Below, piece by piece: positions 1 through 5,867 of a DNA stretch of 17,468 nucleotides (its first letter is position 1; the number at the start of each line of letters is the position of its first letter). Below the pieces are notes generated by a model, which was not told where the DNA came from, did no database searches, and saw only the letters and a program-made list of their open reading frames with translations. The translations under genes and the position numbers were made by a program. This stretch comes from an uncultured bacterium (GTDB lineage: Bacteria > Oederibacteriota > PGYV01 > CAILUR01): positions 1 through 17,468 of the forward strand of contig CAILUR010000236.1 in assembly GCA_903837445.1 (NCBI GenBank), in the 5' to 3' direction.

Positions 1-275
1 AATATGGAATAAATCCCTTCAAATAATTTATCAAGCATTTGAGGGCTAAGACAAGTGGGAGTCCCACCACCGATAAACAGAGTACAAGGTATGTTTGGTT
101 TATAGGTTTTATCGGAAGGAGAAAATTTTTCTTTCCAGTTTTTTACTTCACAAAAGACAGCCTCAAGATATGGCTCAGCCATATCTTCCATATCTACAAA
201 TGAATCAAAATCACAGTATAAGCATTTTTTTAAACAGAAAGGAATGTGAATATAAAGTCCTGTTAAGCTTTTCAT
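1..275 (-). CDS. hemW: HemW-like radical SAM protein, N-terminal part (cut by window edge)
   Basis: This is the first 91 codons of a HemW/oxygen-independent coproporphyrinogen oxidase-like radical SAM protein; the rest lies beyond position 1. The N-terminus reads LYIHIPFCLKKCLYCDF, with the CX3CX2C cluster ligands at Cys14, Cys18 and Cys21, and the family's GGGTPT SAM-contact motif is at residues 69-74. The ATG at 275-273 is preceded by AAGGA about seven bases upstream. The HemW family binds a 4Fe-4S cluster and SAM, and HemW is described as a haem chaperone rather than the true oxidase. The N-terminus alone cannot separate HemW from HemN-like relatives, although starting almost directly at the radical SAM motif favours HemW. 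It starts 27 bases after the lepB stop on the same strand, so the two are probably cotranscribed. Confidence 0.9.
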   Translation of the reverse strand, partial: MKSLTGLYIHIPFCLKKCLYCDFDSFVDMEDMAEPYLEAVFCEVKNWKEKFSPSDKTYKPNIPCTLFIGGGTPTCLSPQMLDKLFEGIYSI

Positions 276-302
276 TTTTTTCCTTTTTTTCCAACCCCAG
301 CT

Positions 303-1043
303 TTACTTCGCTGGTACTGCTACGGCTATATTTGTCGTATTTGTCTTTGCGTCAGCATTTATATTGAAATGCTTTATGACTTTCCATCTATCAGGTGGCC
401 AATACACTATCCACGCTTTTCCGCGTAAAAACTTTGAGGGTAAAAAGCCCCAAAACCGCGAATCTGCAGAGTTATCACGATTATCTCCCATAGCAAAATA
501 ATTATCTGCTGGCACAATTACCGGCCCAAAATTATCCCTTACAGTGATATAGTTTGGAAGCACTCTCATATCCTTATGATACACATAGGCTTCTTCCACC
601 TTTTTATCATTTATAAACAATACTTTATTTTTAACTTCTATCTTGTCTCCTGGTAGCCCTATACAGCGTTTTATAAACATTACACGGGGTTCTTCAGGAT
701 ATCTAAAAATAAACACCTCGCCTCTTTTCGGCTGTGTAAACCGTAAATAAAGCTTATCTTTTATGGGAATATGCGTCCCATAAATAAACTTATTTGCCAT
801 TATCTGGTCGCCTATCAAGAGAGTATCTTCCATAGAAGAAGAAGGAATACGGAAAGCCTGAATAAAAAGGGTCCGAATTATAGTGGCAATAATAATGGCT
901 TCAAAAGCGGGCTCTATCCAATCACGCACCACATTTGTTTTAGGAAGTTTATACACATACGCTACAAGGATTTCCCCTACAGTAAGAAGAAAAAATAAAC
1001 TCCAAAATGTTATCTCTACCCAATCCACAGGCATTTTATGCAT
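303..1043 (-). CDS. lepB: Signal peptidase I
   Basis: This membrane-anchored serine protease removes signal peptides from exported proteins. The 246-residue protein has a hydrophobic segment near residues 12-31 and a second at about 47-64, leading into the catalytic box with nucleophile Ser70 in SSSMEDTL. The general-base lysine is Lys125 in FIKRCIGLPGD, and the conserved GDNRDNSADSR box is at 186-196. The order and spacing are those of S26A signal peptidases. The ATG at 1043 has a GGAAAAGAG ribosome site just upstream; an internal ATG at codon 4 is possible but not needed. A good promoter lies 38-73 bases upstream, and hemW follows 27 bases after the stop. The window's own exported barrel protein is a plausible substrate. 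Confidence 0.95.
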   Translation of the reverse strand: MHKMPVDWVEITFWSLFFLLTVGEILVAYVYKLPKTNVVRDWIEPAFEAIIIATIIRTLFIQAFRIPSSSMEDTLLIGDQIMANKFIYGTHIPIKDKLYLRFTQPKRGEVFIFRYPEEPRVMFIKRCIGLPGDKIEVKNKVLFINDKKVEEAYVYHKDMRVLPNYITVRDNFGPVIVPADNYFAMGDNRDNSADSRFWGFLPSKFLRGKAWIVYWPPDRWKVIKHFNINADAKTNTTNIAVAVPAK

Positions 1044-1087
1044 AATAGTTCTCTTTTCCGGGCAAAAGCCCTTTTTAGTATAAGAAA

Positions 1088-1116
1088 GTTATATAATTAT
1101 TACAGGTAAAAAGCAA
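1088..1116 (-). promoter_or_regulatory. Putative sigma-70-type promoter for lepB-hemW
   Basis: On the minus strand TTGCTT (1116-1111) and TATAAC (1093-1088) are separated by exactly 17 bases, placing the start of transcription near 1081, about 38 bases before the lepB ATG. It lies only 12 bases inside the left end of the insertion sequence, which therefore leaves it intact but replaces everything upstream of the -35 box. Confidence 0.55.
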
Positions 1117-1128
1117 GATAAAATATGA

Positions 1129-1176
1129 TGGCTTAGGTTTTTAGGACTGAATTTTACTGTTTTTAAGGTGGGCTTC
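1129..1176 (+). repeat. Left terminal inverted repeat of the IS3 element
   Basis: Compared with the reverse complement of 2348-2395 it aligns without gaps, with about 31 of 48 identical positions. These include the terminal TGGC and an uninterrupted TAAGGTGG at 1164-1171. The core eight bases and the constant register are the strongest support for the element's boundaries. Confidence 0.7.
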
Positions 1177-1211
1177 CTGTAGTAAAATCTAAGGAACCCA
1201 GGAGGTTCACA

Positions 1212-1502
1212 ATGAGAAAGCATCACGACAACGCGTTTAAGGCGAAAGTGGCTTTAGAAGCATCAAGAGAAGGCGCAAGGATCAACGAGATAGCGACAAA
1301 ATACGAGGTTCATCCGGGACAAGTAAGCGCCTGGAAAAAGCAGTTGCTGGAAAATGTTGCCGGTATCTTCTCCACCAAAGACGGTAACAACGAAGAAAAG
1401 CAGTGGGAAAAGAAAGAGGAAGAATATTTAAAGGCTCTGGGACAAAAAGACATGGACATTAACTTTCTAAAAAAAAATTTGAAAAAGTTGAATCTCCTCT
1501 AA
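1212..1502 (+). CDS. IS3-family transposase OrfA (helix-turn-helix subunit)
   Basis: This 96-residue protein has the N-terminal helix-turn-helix of IS3 OrfA proteins: FKAKVALEASREG, then INEIATKYEVHPGQVSAWKKQLLE, with the recognition helix around residues 33-44. It is followed by a charged, helical C-terminal half of the sort used for oligomerisation. OrfA binds the terminal repeats and, when fused by frameshifting to OrfB, gives the active transposase. The start ATG has an AGGAGG site at 1200-1205. The gene ends just past a nine-A run where ribosomes would slip into the orfB frame. Confidence 0.92.
   Translation: MRKHHDNAFKAKVALEASREGARINEIATKYEVHPGQVSAWKKQLLENVAGIFSTKDGNNEEKQWEKKEEEYLKALGQKDMDINFLKKNLKKLNLL
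1469..1477 (+). promoter_or_regulatory. Probable -1 programmed frameshift site joining orfA and orfB
   Basis: Nine consecutive A residues followed by TTTG lie 23 bases before the orfA stop. Shifting by -1 here continues the protein as KKKFEKVESPLRRLMVDRYD, the usual junction sequence of IS3 OrfAB fusions. Programmed -1 slippage at A-rich heptamers is the known way this family makes its transposase. The run could also cause RNA polymerase slippage. Confidence 0.7.
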
Positions 1503-1510
1503 GACGGTTA

Positions 1511-2344
1511 ATGGTAGACCGGTACGATCCGTCTTACAGCATAACGAAACAATGCAGGTTGTTGGGCGTGGCGAAGTCAGGTTTATACTACGAGAAGCGC
1601 CTTATGAGTGATTCAGATAAATCGATCTTAAACAGAATAGATGAAATCTACACAGAGTGTCCGTTCTATGGCGCGAGAAAAATATTTAGAGAACTAAAGA
1701 GTAGATACGGGATAAAAGCAGGATGAAAAAAGGTCGGCAGTATGATGAAAATACTTGGAATACAGGCTATTTGCTTAAAGAAAAAGCTTAGCCGGCCGAA
1801 TAAAGAACATGCCAAATACCCGTACCTGCTTAAAGACTTGAACATTAACCGCAAGAACATGGTATGGTCAACAGATATTACCTACATACGGTTAAGGCAT
1901 GGTTACGCGTATCTTGTTGCGGTAATTGACTGGTACAGCAGGTATGTTCTGTCCTGGAAAATATCCTACAGTATGGAAAGCAGTTTTTGCAAAGATGTGC
2001 TGAACGAAGCGTTGAGTAAATACGGAACCCCGGAATATTTCAACACAGACCAAGGTTCGCAGTTCACAGATAAAACCTTTGTTGAAATACTTGAAGCAAA
2101 GAAAATAAAAATTAGCATGGACGGCAAAGGCAGGGCTTTGGACAATATTTTTGTCGAAAGACTGTGGCGGAGTGTGAAGTATGAGGATGTGTATCTGAAG
2201 AAGTACGAAACGATGTTTGACTGTGAAGCCGGCTTAAAGAAATATTTTGCCTTCTACAACAACCGGCGTATCCATCAGTCGCTAGACTACAAAACACCGG
2301 CGGAGATACACTTTAGTAGAGAAGAAGTAAGGAAGGTCAGCTAA
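1511..2344 (+). pseudogene. IS3-family transposase OrfB (DDE domain), interrupted by an in-frame TGA
   Basis: One reading frame runs from ATG 1511 to TAA 2344 but contains TGA at 1724-1726. This splits it into a 71-residue N-terminal piece (HTH_21-like, PSYSITKQCRLLGVAKSGLYY) and a 200-residue piece that can restart at ATG 1742. Around the stop the protein reads YGIKAG-stop-KKVGSMMKILGIQAI. Relatives normally have Arg at this place, so CGA to TGA is the simplest explanation. The rve integrase core is intact downstream: Asp in STDITY (1874-1876), Asp in NTDQGSQF (2048-2050) and Glu in FVERLWRS (2156-2158), with the standard 35-residue spacing between the last two. The loss looks recent, since the rest of the frame is clean. 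Readthrough or restart at 1742 could still give a truncated catalytic fragment. Confidence 0.88.
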
Positions 2345-2347
2345 CAT

Positions 2348-2395
2348 GAAATCCACCTTAGATTTAGGAAAAAACGGTCTTGACAAACGGGGCCA
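2348..2395 (-). repeat. Right terminal inverted repeat of the IS3 element
   Basis: Partner of 1129-1176. Its reverse complement begins TGGCCCCGTTTG and includes the shared TAAGGTGG block (2353-2360 on the plus strand). It begins three bases after the orfB stop, which is usual for compact IS3 elements. Confidence 0.7.
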
Positions 2396-2463
2396 CCGTA
2401 CCTATCCTTCCGCGATACTTTCCTCTGCGTTGATTTATCTTGTGCCCTATATTAAATTTTTAA

Positions 2464-2492
2464 TTGCTTCCCTTTTGCCCCTGCGTTATAAT
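2464..2492 (+). promoter_or_regulatory. Putative sigma-70-type promoter for the DUF1844 operon
   Basis: TTGCTT (2464-2469) and a perfect TATAAT (2487-2492) are 17 bases apart. Transcription would start near 2499 and give a leader of about 32 bases before the ATG at 2531. The box sequence and spacing are almost identical to those of the lepB promoter on the other side of the IS. Confidence 0.65.
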
Positions 2493-2530
2493 AGGCTCAA
2501 CTTAAACTTTTAATTTATACGGAGGTGCTT

Positions 2531-2926
2531 ATGGCTGAAACTACTGAAGATAATGTGGATTTTTTAAATCTTCTGCTTATGCTTGCGCAAACAGCTTCTA
2601 TGGATTTAGGGGAGACGCCTCGTTTTACCAGCGGAAAAAAAACACAAAACCTGCCCCACGCCCGTTCTATGATAAATATGATAAAAGCAATCAGTGATAA
2701 GACAAAAGGACAACTTACTTCTGGTGAGACAAAAGTACTTTTCAGAGTGCTCGGCGACCTTCAGGCAAAATATGTAAAAGCTTCTGGGCTTGACACTTTT
2801 GGCACTACCCCAGAAAAAAAGGAAAGCCACGCTGATGCCTTGGGAAAAGGCTTAGACACTATGAGTACCGCTGAACTGGCGAGCATGCTTGAAATGCTCA
2901 AAAAAAATGCTGACAAGAATAAATAA
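2531..2926 (+). CDS. DUF1844 domain protein
   Basis: This 131-residue protein of unknown function matches the DUF1844 family. The conserved core is an N-terminal hydrophobic helix (FLNLLLMLAQTASMDLGE), then a block reading ARSMINMIKAISDKTKGQLT and a C-terminal LFRVLGDLQAKYVKAS. The last 45 residues are charged and low in complexity, ending in Lys-rich sequence. A GTG six bases upstream (2525) is also in frame, but GGAGG at 2521-2525 overlaps it and lies at the right distance from ATG 2531, which I therefore choose. The following phosphodiesterase gene overlaps its 3' end, so the two are probably translationally coupled. DUF1844 has no established function. A small soluble protein with a membrane-touching helix is all the sequence supports. 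Confidence 0.85.
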   Translation: MAETTEDNVDFLNLLLMLAQTASMDLGETPRFTSGKKTQNLPHARSMINMIKAISDKTKGQLTSGETKVLFRVLGDLQAKYVKASGLDTFGTTPEKKESHADALGKGLDTMSTAELASMLEMLKKNADKNK

Positions 2927-3398
2927 TATAAAAAAAATAGGGGTTATTTCCGACACCCATATTTCTAATAGTATGCGGCAACTCCCAGCCAAGCTTTTTA
3001 AAGTTTTCAAAGATGTTCAACTTATTATTCACTGCGGAGATATCACCACCGAAGAAGTCCTTATGGAACTCGGGCAAATAGCCCCTACAGAGGCCGTCAA
3101 AGGCAATATGGACACCCATTTAACTCTCCCCAAGCAAACTCATTTGGAAATAAACGGAAAGTATATTATTTGTGCCACACATCCTGGCGGTTCTCATAAT
3201 GCTGCAATACAAACCGCATATAAACTATTTAAAGACAGCAACCCTTATATGATTTTATTTGGACACACCCATACTCCCTTTTCTGGCTTATATAATGGAG
3301 TAAAAATGTTTAATCCAGGGAGTTGTGCTTCGGGAACTGTGGGAATATTGACAGTGGGCCTTAAAGAAATAAAATCAAAAATAGTATCTGTTAAATAA
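2889..3398 (+). CDS. YfcE/MJ0936-type metallophosphodiesterase
   Basis: This calcineurin-like phosphoesterase of about 160-169 residues contains all the metal-binding motifs of the YfcE/MJ0936 group. They are GVISDTH (Asp22, His24), IHCGD (Asp51), GNMD (Asn73), ATHPG (His98) and GHTHTP (His126, His128), ending with the usual FNPGS. Family members hydrolyse phosphodiesters with Mn2+ or similar ions; the natural substrate is generally unknown. The start is uncertain. ATG 2889 gives MKCSKKMLTR before the first strand, and ATG 2907 removes six residues and overlaps the DUF1844 stop by 20 bases. Neither has a strong ribosome site, which suggests coupling to the upstream gene. No signal peptide is seen, so it should be cytoplasmic. 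Confidence 0.9.
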   Translation: MKCSKKMLTRINNIKKIGVISDTHISNSMRQLPAKLFKVFKDVQLIIHCGDITTEEVLMELGQIAPTEAVKGNMDTHLTLPKQTHLEINGKYIICATHPGGSHNAAIQTAYKLFKDSNPYMILFGHTHTPFSGLYNGVKMFNPGSCASGTVGILTVGLKEIKSKIVSVK

Positions 3399-3628
3399 TA
3401 ACTTTTATAAGTCAGCATTTATACCTTATAAATTGCCCAATTTATAGCTTTTTCTGTTAAAATTCAGCCAAATAGACAATGTGTATAACTATGTGTTTTT
3501 CCTATTATTTTAAATAAAACACCTTATAAATATGGCACTTTACTCTGTTGATAGCTTGTTGAAAATTGTTGGATTTATGTGGAAAACCTATTTATGGCTC
3601 ATTTTGAGACACTCAGAAAAGCTTATTT
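3399..3628. other. Convergent AT-rich intergenic gap
   Basis: This 230-bp gap separates the ends of the phosphodiesterase gene and the U32 gene. I see no gene or RNA in it. Besides the hairpin at 3427-3453 it holds several TGTKGA-like words (TGTGTATAA at 3480, TGTTGATAG at 3545, TGTTGAAAA at 3558, TGTGGAAAA at 3578), each one or two mismatches from the DnaA-box consensus TGTGGATAA. In such AT-rich DNA these may be chance. Confidence 0.5.
3427..3453 (+). terminator. Possible terminator after the phosphodiesterase gene
   Basis: A perfect 8-bp inverted repeat, TATAAATT and AATTTATA, around a four-base GCCC loop is followed two bases later by five T residues. It lies 28 bases after the stop, where a terminator is expected. 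The stem contains only A and T, which is weak for a Rho-independent terminator. Confidence 0.35.
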
Positions 3629-4852
3629 TTATGCTTCTTTATTTGGAGTCCTGATAATACTAAAAGCTGGGACCACGCTTTTATCTGAAAGTTTTACAAA
3701 ATATACGCTGTCGTGTTTGGTATAAACTTCTTCAAGCATTTCACTATTGTAAACCGCCTCCACTTGCGCTGGGAAAAAGTTTCCATTTGGCAAAAGGACT
3801 TCCACAGCATCCCCAGTTCTAAAAGTATTTTTCGCCATAGTTTTTATAATCCCTTTTCCTTCTTCCAGTGCATACGCCGCCAGAGTAAAAGTAGAAGTGT
3901 AATAGGAAGTTTTAAAATTTTGATTAAGCGTGCCATCTGGAAAATAAAAGCCTCGTGTATATTCCCTGTGCGAAACTTTTTCCAGTTCTTTATAAAGGGC
4001 ATCGTTATATTTGTAAGTTTTTGGATTTTGAAGATATTCGGTAATAGCTTTTTTATATACTGCCGTGGTCACTGCCGCATAATGTGCGCTCTTCATTCTG
4101 CCTTCTATTTTAAAACTATCTATTCCTATCTCCACAAAGTCCTGCACCCTGTCTATCACGCATAGGTCTTTTGAATTCATAATATAAGTCCCCCTGCCAT
4201 CTTCTTCTATGGGCAGATACATTCCGCGCCGTTTTTCTTCCATAAGCGTATAACTCCACCTGCAGGACTGGGCGCAGTCTCCTTGATTGGCATCCCTGCC
4301 TTTTAGATAATTACTCAAAAGACATCTGCCTGATAAAGCGATACATATCGCGCCGTGTACAAAAAGTTCCAGTTCCATATCAGGGACCTGTTGTCTTATT
4401 TCTTTTATCTCATCAAAAGACAACTCTCTGGCAAGAATTATGCGTTTTGCTCCCATATCTCGCCAGGCGCTCACTGTCTCGTAATTTACATTATTTGCCT
4501 GCACAGAAATATGTTTTGGAATATCAGGTGCGGTCTTAGCGGCAATGTTAAAAACTCCCAAGTCAGCTATTATCATTCCATCCACTTTAAGAGAGTTTAG
4601 ATAAGCAAGATAGTCTTTTATGGGCCCTATATCTTTATTTCGTGGGAAAATATTAACTGTGATATATATTTTTTTATTTAAGGCGTGAGTATATTCCACG
4701 GCGGCTTTAAGTTCTGTCTTTCCAAAGTTGCCTGCGGAATAACGCAACCCATATGCCTCTCCCGCGGCATATACGGCATCTGCGCCATAGGCGAGCGAAA
4801 ATTTTAGTTTTTCAAAGGTACCGGCAGGAGCTAATATTTCAGGTGCTTTCAT
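3629..4852 (-). CDS. trhP: U32 family protein, TrhP/YegQ-like tRNA hydroxylation protein
   Basis: This 407-residue protein belongs to the collagenase-like U32 family. It opens with PEILAPAGTFEKLKFSLAYGADAVYA and carries the U32 signature LELFVHGAICIALSGRCLLS near residues 161-180. The four conserved cysteines, Cys170, Cys177, Cys193 and Cys197 (the last two in GDCAQSCRW), fit a bound Fe-S cluster. Length and the GRDANQGDCAQSCRW block place it with TrhP/YegQ, which hydroxylate uridine 34 of tRNA from prephenate. RlhA-type rRNA hydroxylases are usually longer. A true protease role is unlikely from family knowledge. The ATG at 4852 has GAGGG five bases upstream, and recR ends 18 bases before, so it is the last gene of the SRP RNA-dnaX-ybaB-recR transcription unit. 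Confidence 0.87.
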   Translation of the reverse strand: MKAPEILAPAGTFEKLKFSLAYGADAVYAAGEAYGLRYSAGNFGKTELKAAVEYTHALNKKIYITVNIFPRNKDIGPIKDYLAYLNSLKVDGMIIADLGVFNIAAKTAPDIPKHISVQANNVNYETVSAWRDMGAKRIILARELSFDEIKEIRQQVPDMELELFVHGAICIALSGRCLLSNYLKGRDANQGDCAQSCRWSYTLMEEKRRGMYLPIEEDGRGTYIMNSKDLCVIDRVQDFVEIGIDSFKIEGRMKSAHYAAVTTAVYKKAITEYLQNPKTYKYNDALYKELEKVSHREYTRGFYFPDGTLNQNFKTSYYTSTFTLAAYALEEGKGIIKTMAKNTFRTGDAVEVLLPNGNFFPAQVEAVYNSEMLEEVYTKHDSVYFVKLSDKSVVPAFSIIRTPNKEA

Positions 4853-4870
4853 AGACCCTCGTTTACTGGA

Positions 4871-5476
4871 TTATATTTCTTTTCTTTCAATTATGGCCTG
4901 TCCTAAAGTCGCTTCATCCGCATATTTTATATCAGACCCGCTTGGCAGACCTTTTGCCAACCGCGATATTTTTACGCTTGTATTTATTTGTCGTACCGCA
5001 TCAGCCACATATAGACAAGTGGCATCGCCTTCTACAGTATGATTTATCGCGAGGATTATTTCTTTTACTTTTGAAGTGAGGTTGGCTTTTTCTGCAGTTT
5101 CACGAATTTTAAGATTTTCAGGAAGCACATTGTTTAAAGGATTTACCAACCCGTGCAGGACAGCGTAGTAGCCATTATATTTTCCAGTGCGTTCCACCGT
5201 AATCACATCTTCAGGCCCTTCCACCACGCATAACAGAGAACCATTTCTTTCAGTATCTGCGCATATTTCGCAGATCGGCTCGGAACTTACATTAAAACAT
5301 TTCTTACACCACCCAATATCTTTTATTCCGAGAAGCGCCGCTGAAAAGGTTTCCGAAAAAGTCTGCCCGCGTTTTAGAATATACAAAGAAATTCTTTCGG
5401 CCATTTTTGGCCCTACACCTGGAAGCTTACTTACTTCGTTGATAAGTTTTTGAAGTGGATATGGATAATTATACAT
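4871..5476 (-). CDS. recR: Recombination mediator protein RecR
   Basis: At 201 residues this is exactly the usual RecR length. The N-terminal helix-hairpin-helix reads KLPGVGPKMAERIS (residues 17-30). The zinc-binding cysteines are Cys57, Cys60, Cys69 and Cys72, the Toprim domain starts near LLCVVEGPEDV (81-91), and the C-terminal RLAKGLPSGSDIKYADEATL is conserved. RecR works with RecO (and RecF) to load RecA on SSB-coated single-stranded DNA. ybaB ends four bases before its ATG, so the two are translationally linked. Confidence 0.97.
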   Translation of the reverse strand: MYNYPYPLQKLINEVSKLPGVGPKMAERISLYILKRGQTFSETFSAALLGIKDIGWCKKCFNVSSEPICEICADTERNGSLLCVVEGPEDVITVERTGKYNGYYAVLHGLVNPLNNVLPENLKIRETAEKANLTSKVKEIILAINHTVEGDATCLYVADAVRQINTSVKISRLAKGLPSGSDIKYADEATLGQAIIERKEI

Positions 5477-5480
5477 TTAA

Positions 5481-5813
5481 TCAAAACAGCCCCGGCATTC
5501 CTATGCCGCCGGTGATTTTTTTCATTTCAATTTCATTCATTTCTTTGGCTTTATTTAGCGCTTCATTTACTGCCGCTAAAAGCAAATCTTGAAGCATTTC
5601 TGTATCTCCTGAGGTCACCAGCTCTTTTTCTATTTTCACGCTGATTATCTGGTTTGCCCCATTGGCAACCACGACTACAGCCCCACCGCCCACTGCGGCT
5701 TCTACGGTTTTATCTTTTAGGTCTTCCTGTGCCTTTAACATTTTTTCCTGCATTTGCTGGGCTTGTTTCATCATTTGTTGCATATTTCCCATATTTCCCA
5801 TTCCACCGCGCAT
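5481..5813 (-). CDS. ybaB: YbaB/EbfC nucleoid-associated protein
   Basis: This small 110-residue DNA-binding protein is of the YbaB/EbfC family and forms dimers that bind DNA in the nucleoid. It begins with a Gly/Met/Gln-rich segment (residues 1-22), then the helical QEKMLKAQEDLKDKTVEAAVGGGAV. The core strand region is NQIISVKIEKELV, and the end helix is LQDLLLAAVNEALNKAKEM. Length and order match the family. A clear AGGAGG ribosome site lies seven bases before ATG 5813. Its place between dnaX and recR is the classical one in many bacteria. Confidence 0.95.
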   Translation of the reverse strand: MRGGMGNMGNMQQMMKQAQQMQEKMLKAQEDLKDKTVEAAVGGGAVVVVANGANQIISVKIEKELVTSGDTEMLQDLLLAAVNEALNKAKEMNEIEMKKITGGIGMPGLF

Positions 5814-5867
5814 ATCTTGCCTCCTATAAAATATTTATTACTTCAGTTCTAATGGTCCTCTACTTAC

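Larger units (their letters stand above)
1129..2395 (+). mobile_element. IS3-family insertion sequence (about 1267 bp), transposase interrupted
   Basis: This is a complete-looking IS3-family element. It has orfA and orfB in the -1 relationship typical of the family, and imperfect terminal inverted repeats that align without gaps over 48 bases (about 31 matches), beginning TGGC at both ends. Total length of about 1.27 kb fits the family. No direct target duplication is visible: the three bases outside are TGA on the left and CCG on the right. Either it has decayed or my ends are off by a few bases; the repeat may extend five bases further to 1124 and 2400. The element lies between the divergent lepB and DUF1844 genes. 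The orfB reading frame contains a TGA stop, so this copy should not make full-length transposase. Confidence 0.9.

Noticed and set aside
95..367. A 90-residue plus-strand frame at the left edge
   Set aside because: It is antisense to hemW and the end of lepB, both of which have clear motifs. It is Ser/Leu/Phe-rich without features.
1060..1076. Rho-independent terminator (GGGC-AAAA-GCCC followed by five T)
   Set aside because: The stem has only four pairs, and on the plus strand no gene is known to end before it. On the minus strand it lies in the lepB leader without a T tract in the right place.
1724..1726. TGA reassignment to an amino acid (alternative genetic code)
   Set aside because: TGA ends several genes normally at operon overlaps (ybaB, dciA, G5-3D gene). 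No other gene here has an internal TGA, and the expected residue is Arg, not Trp or Gly.
3399..3628. Origin of replication based on DnaA-box-like words near gyrB
   Set aside because: The flanking genes point towards each other, no perfect box is present, dnaA is not adjacent and there is no clear AT-unwinding array. Gene order suggests the origin lies to the right of the window instead.
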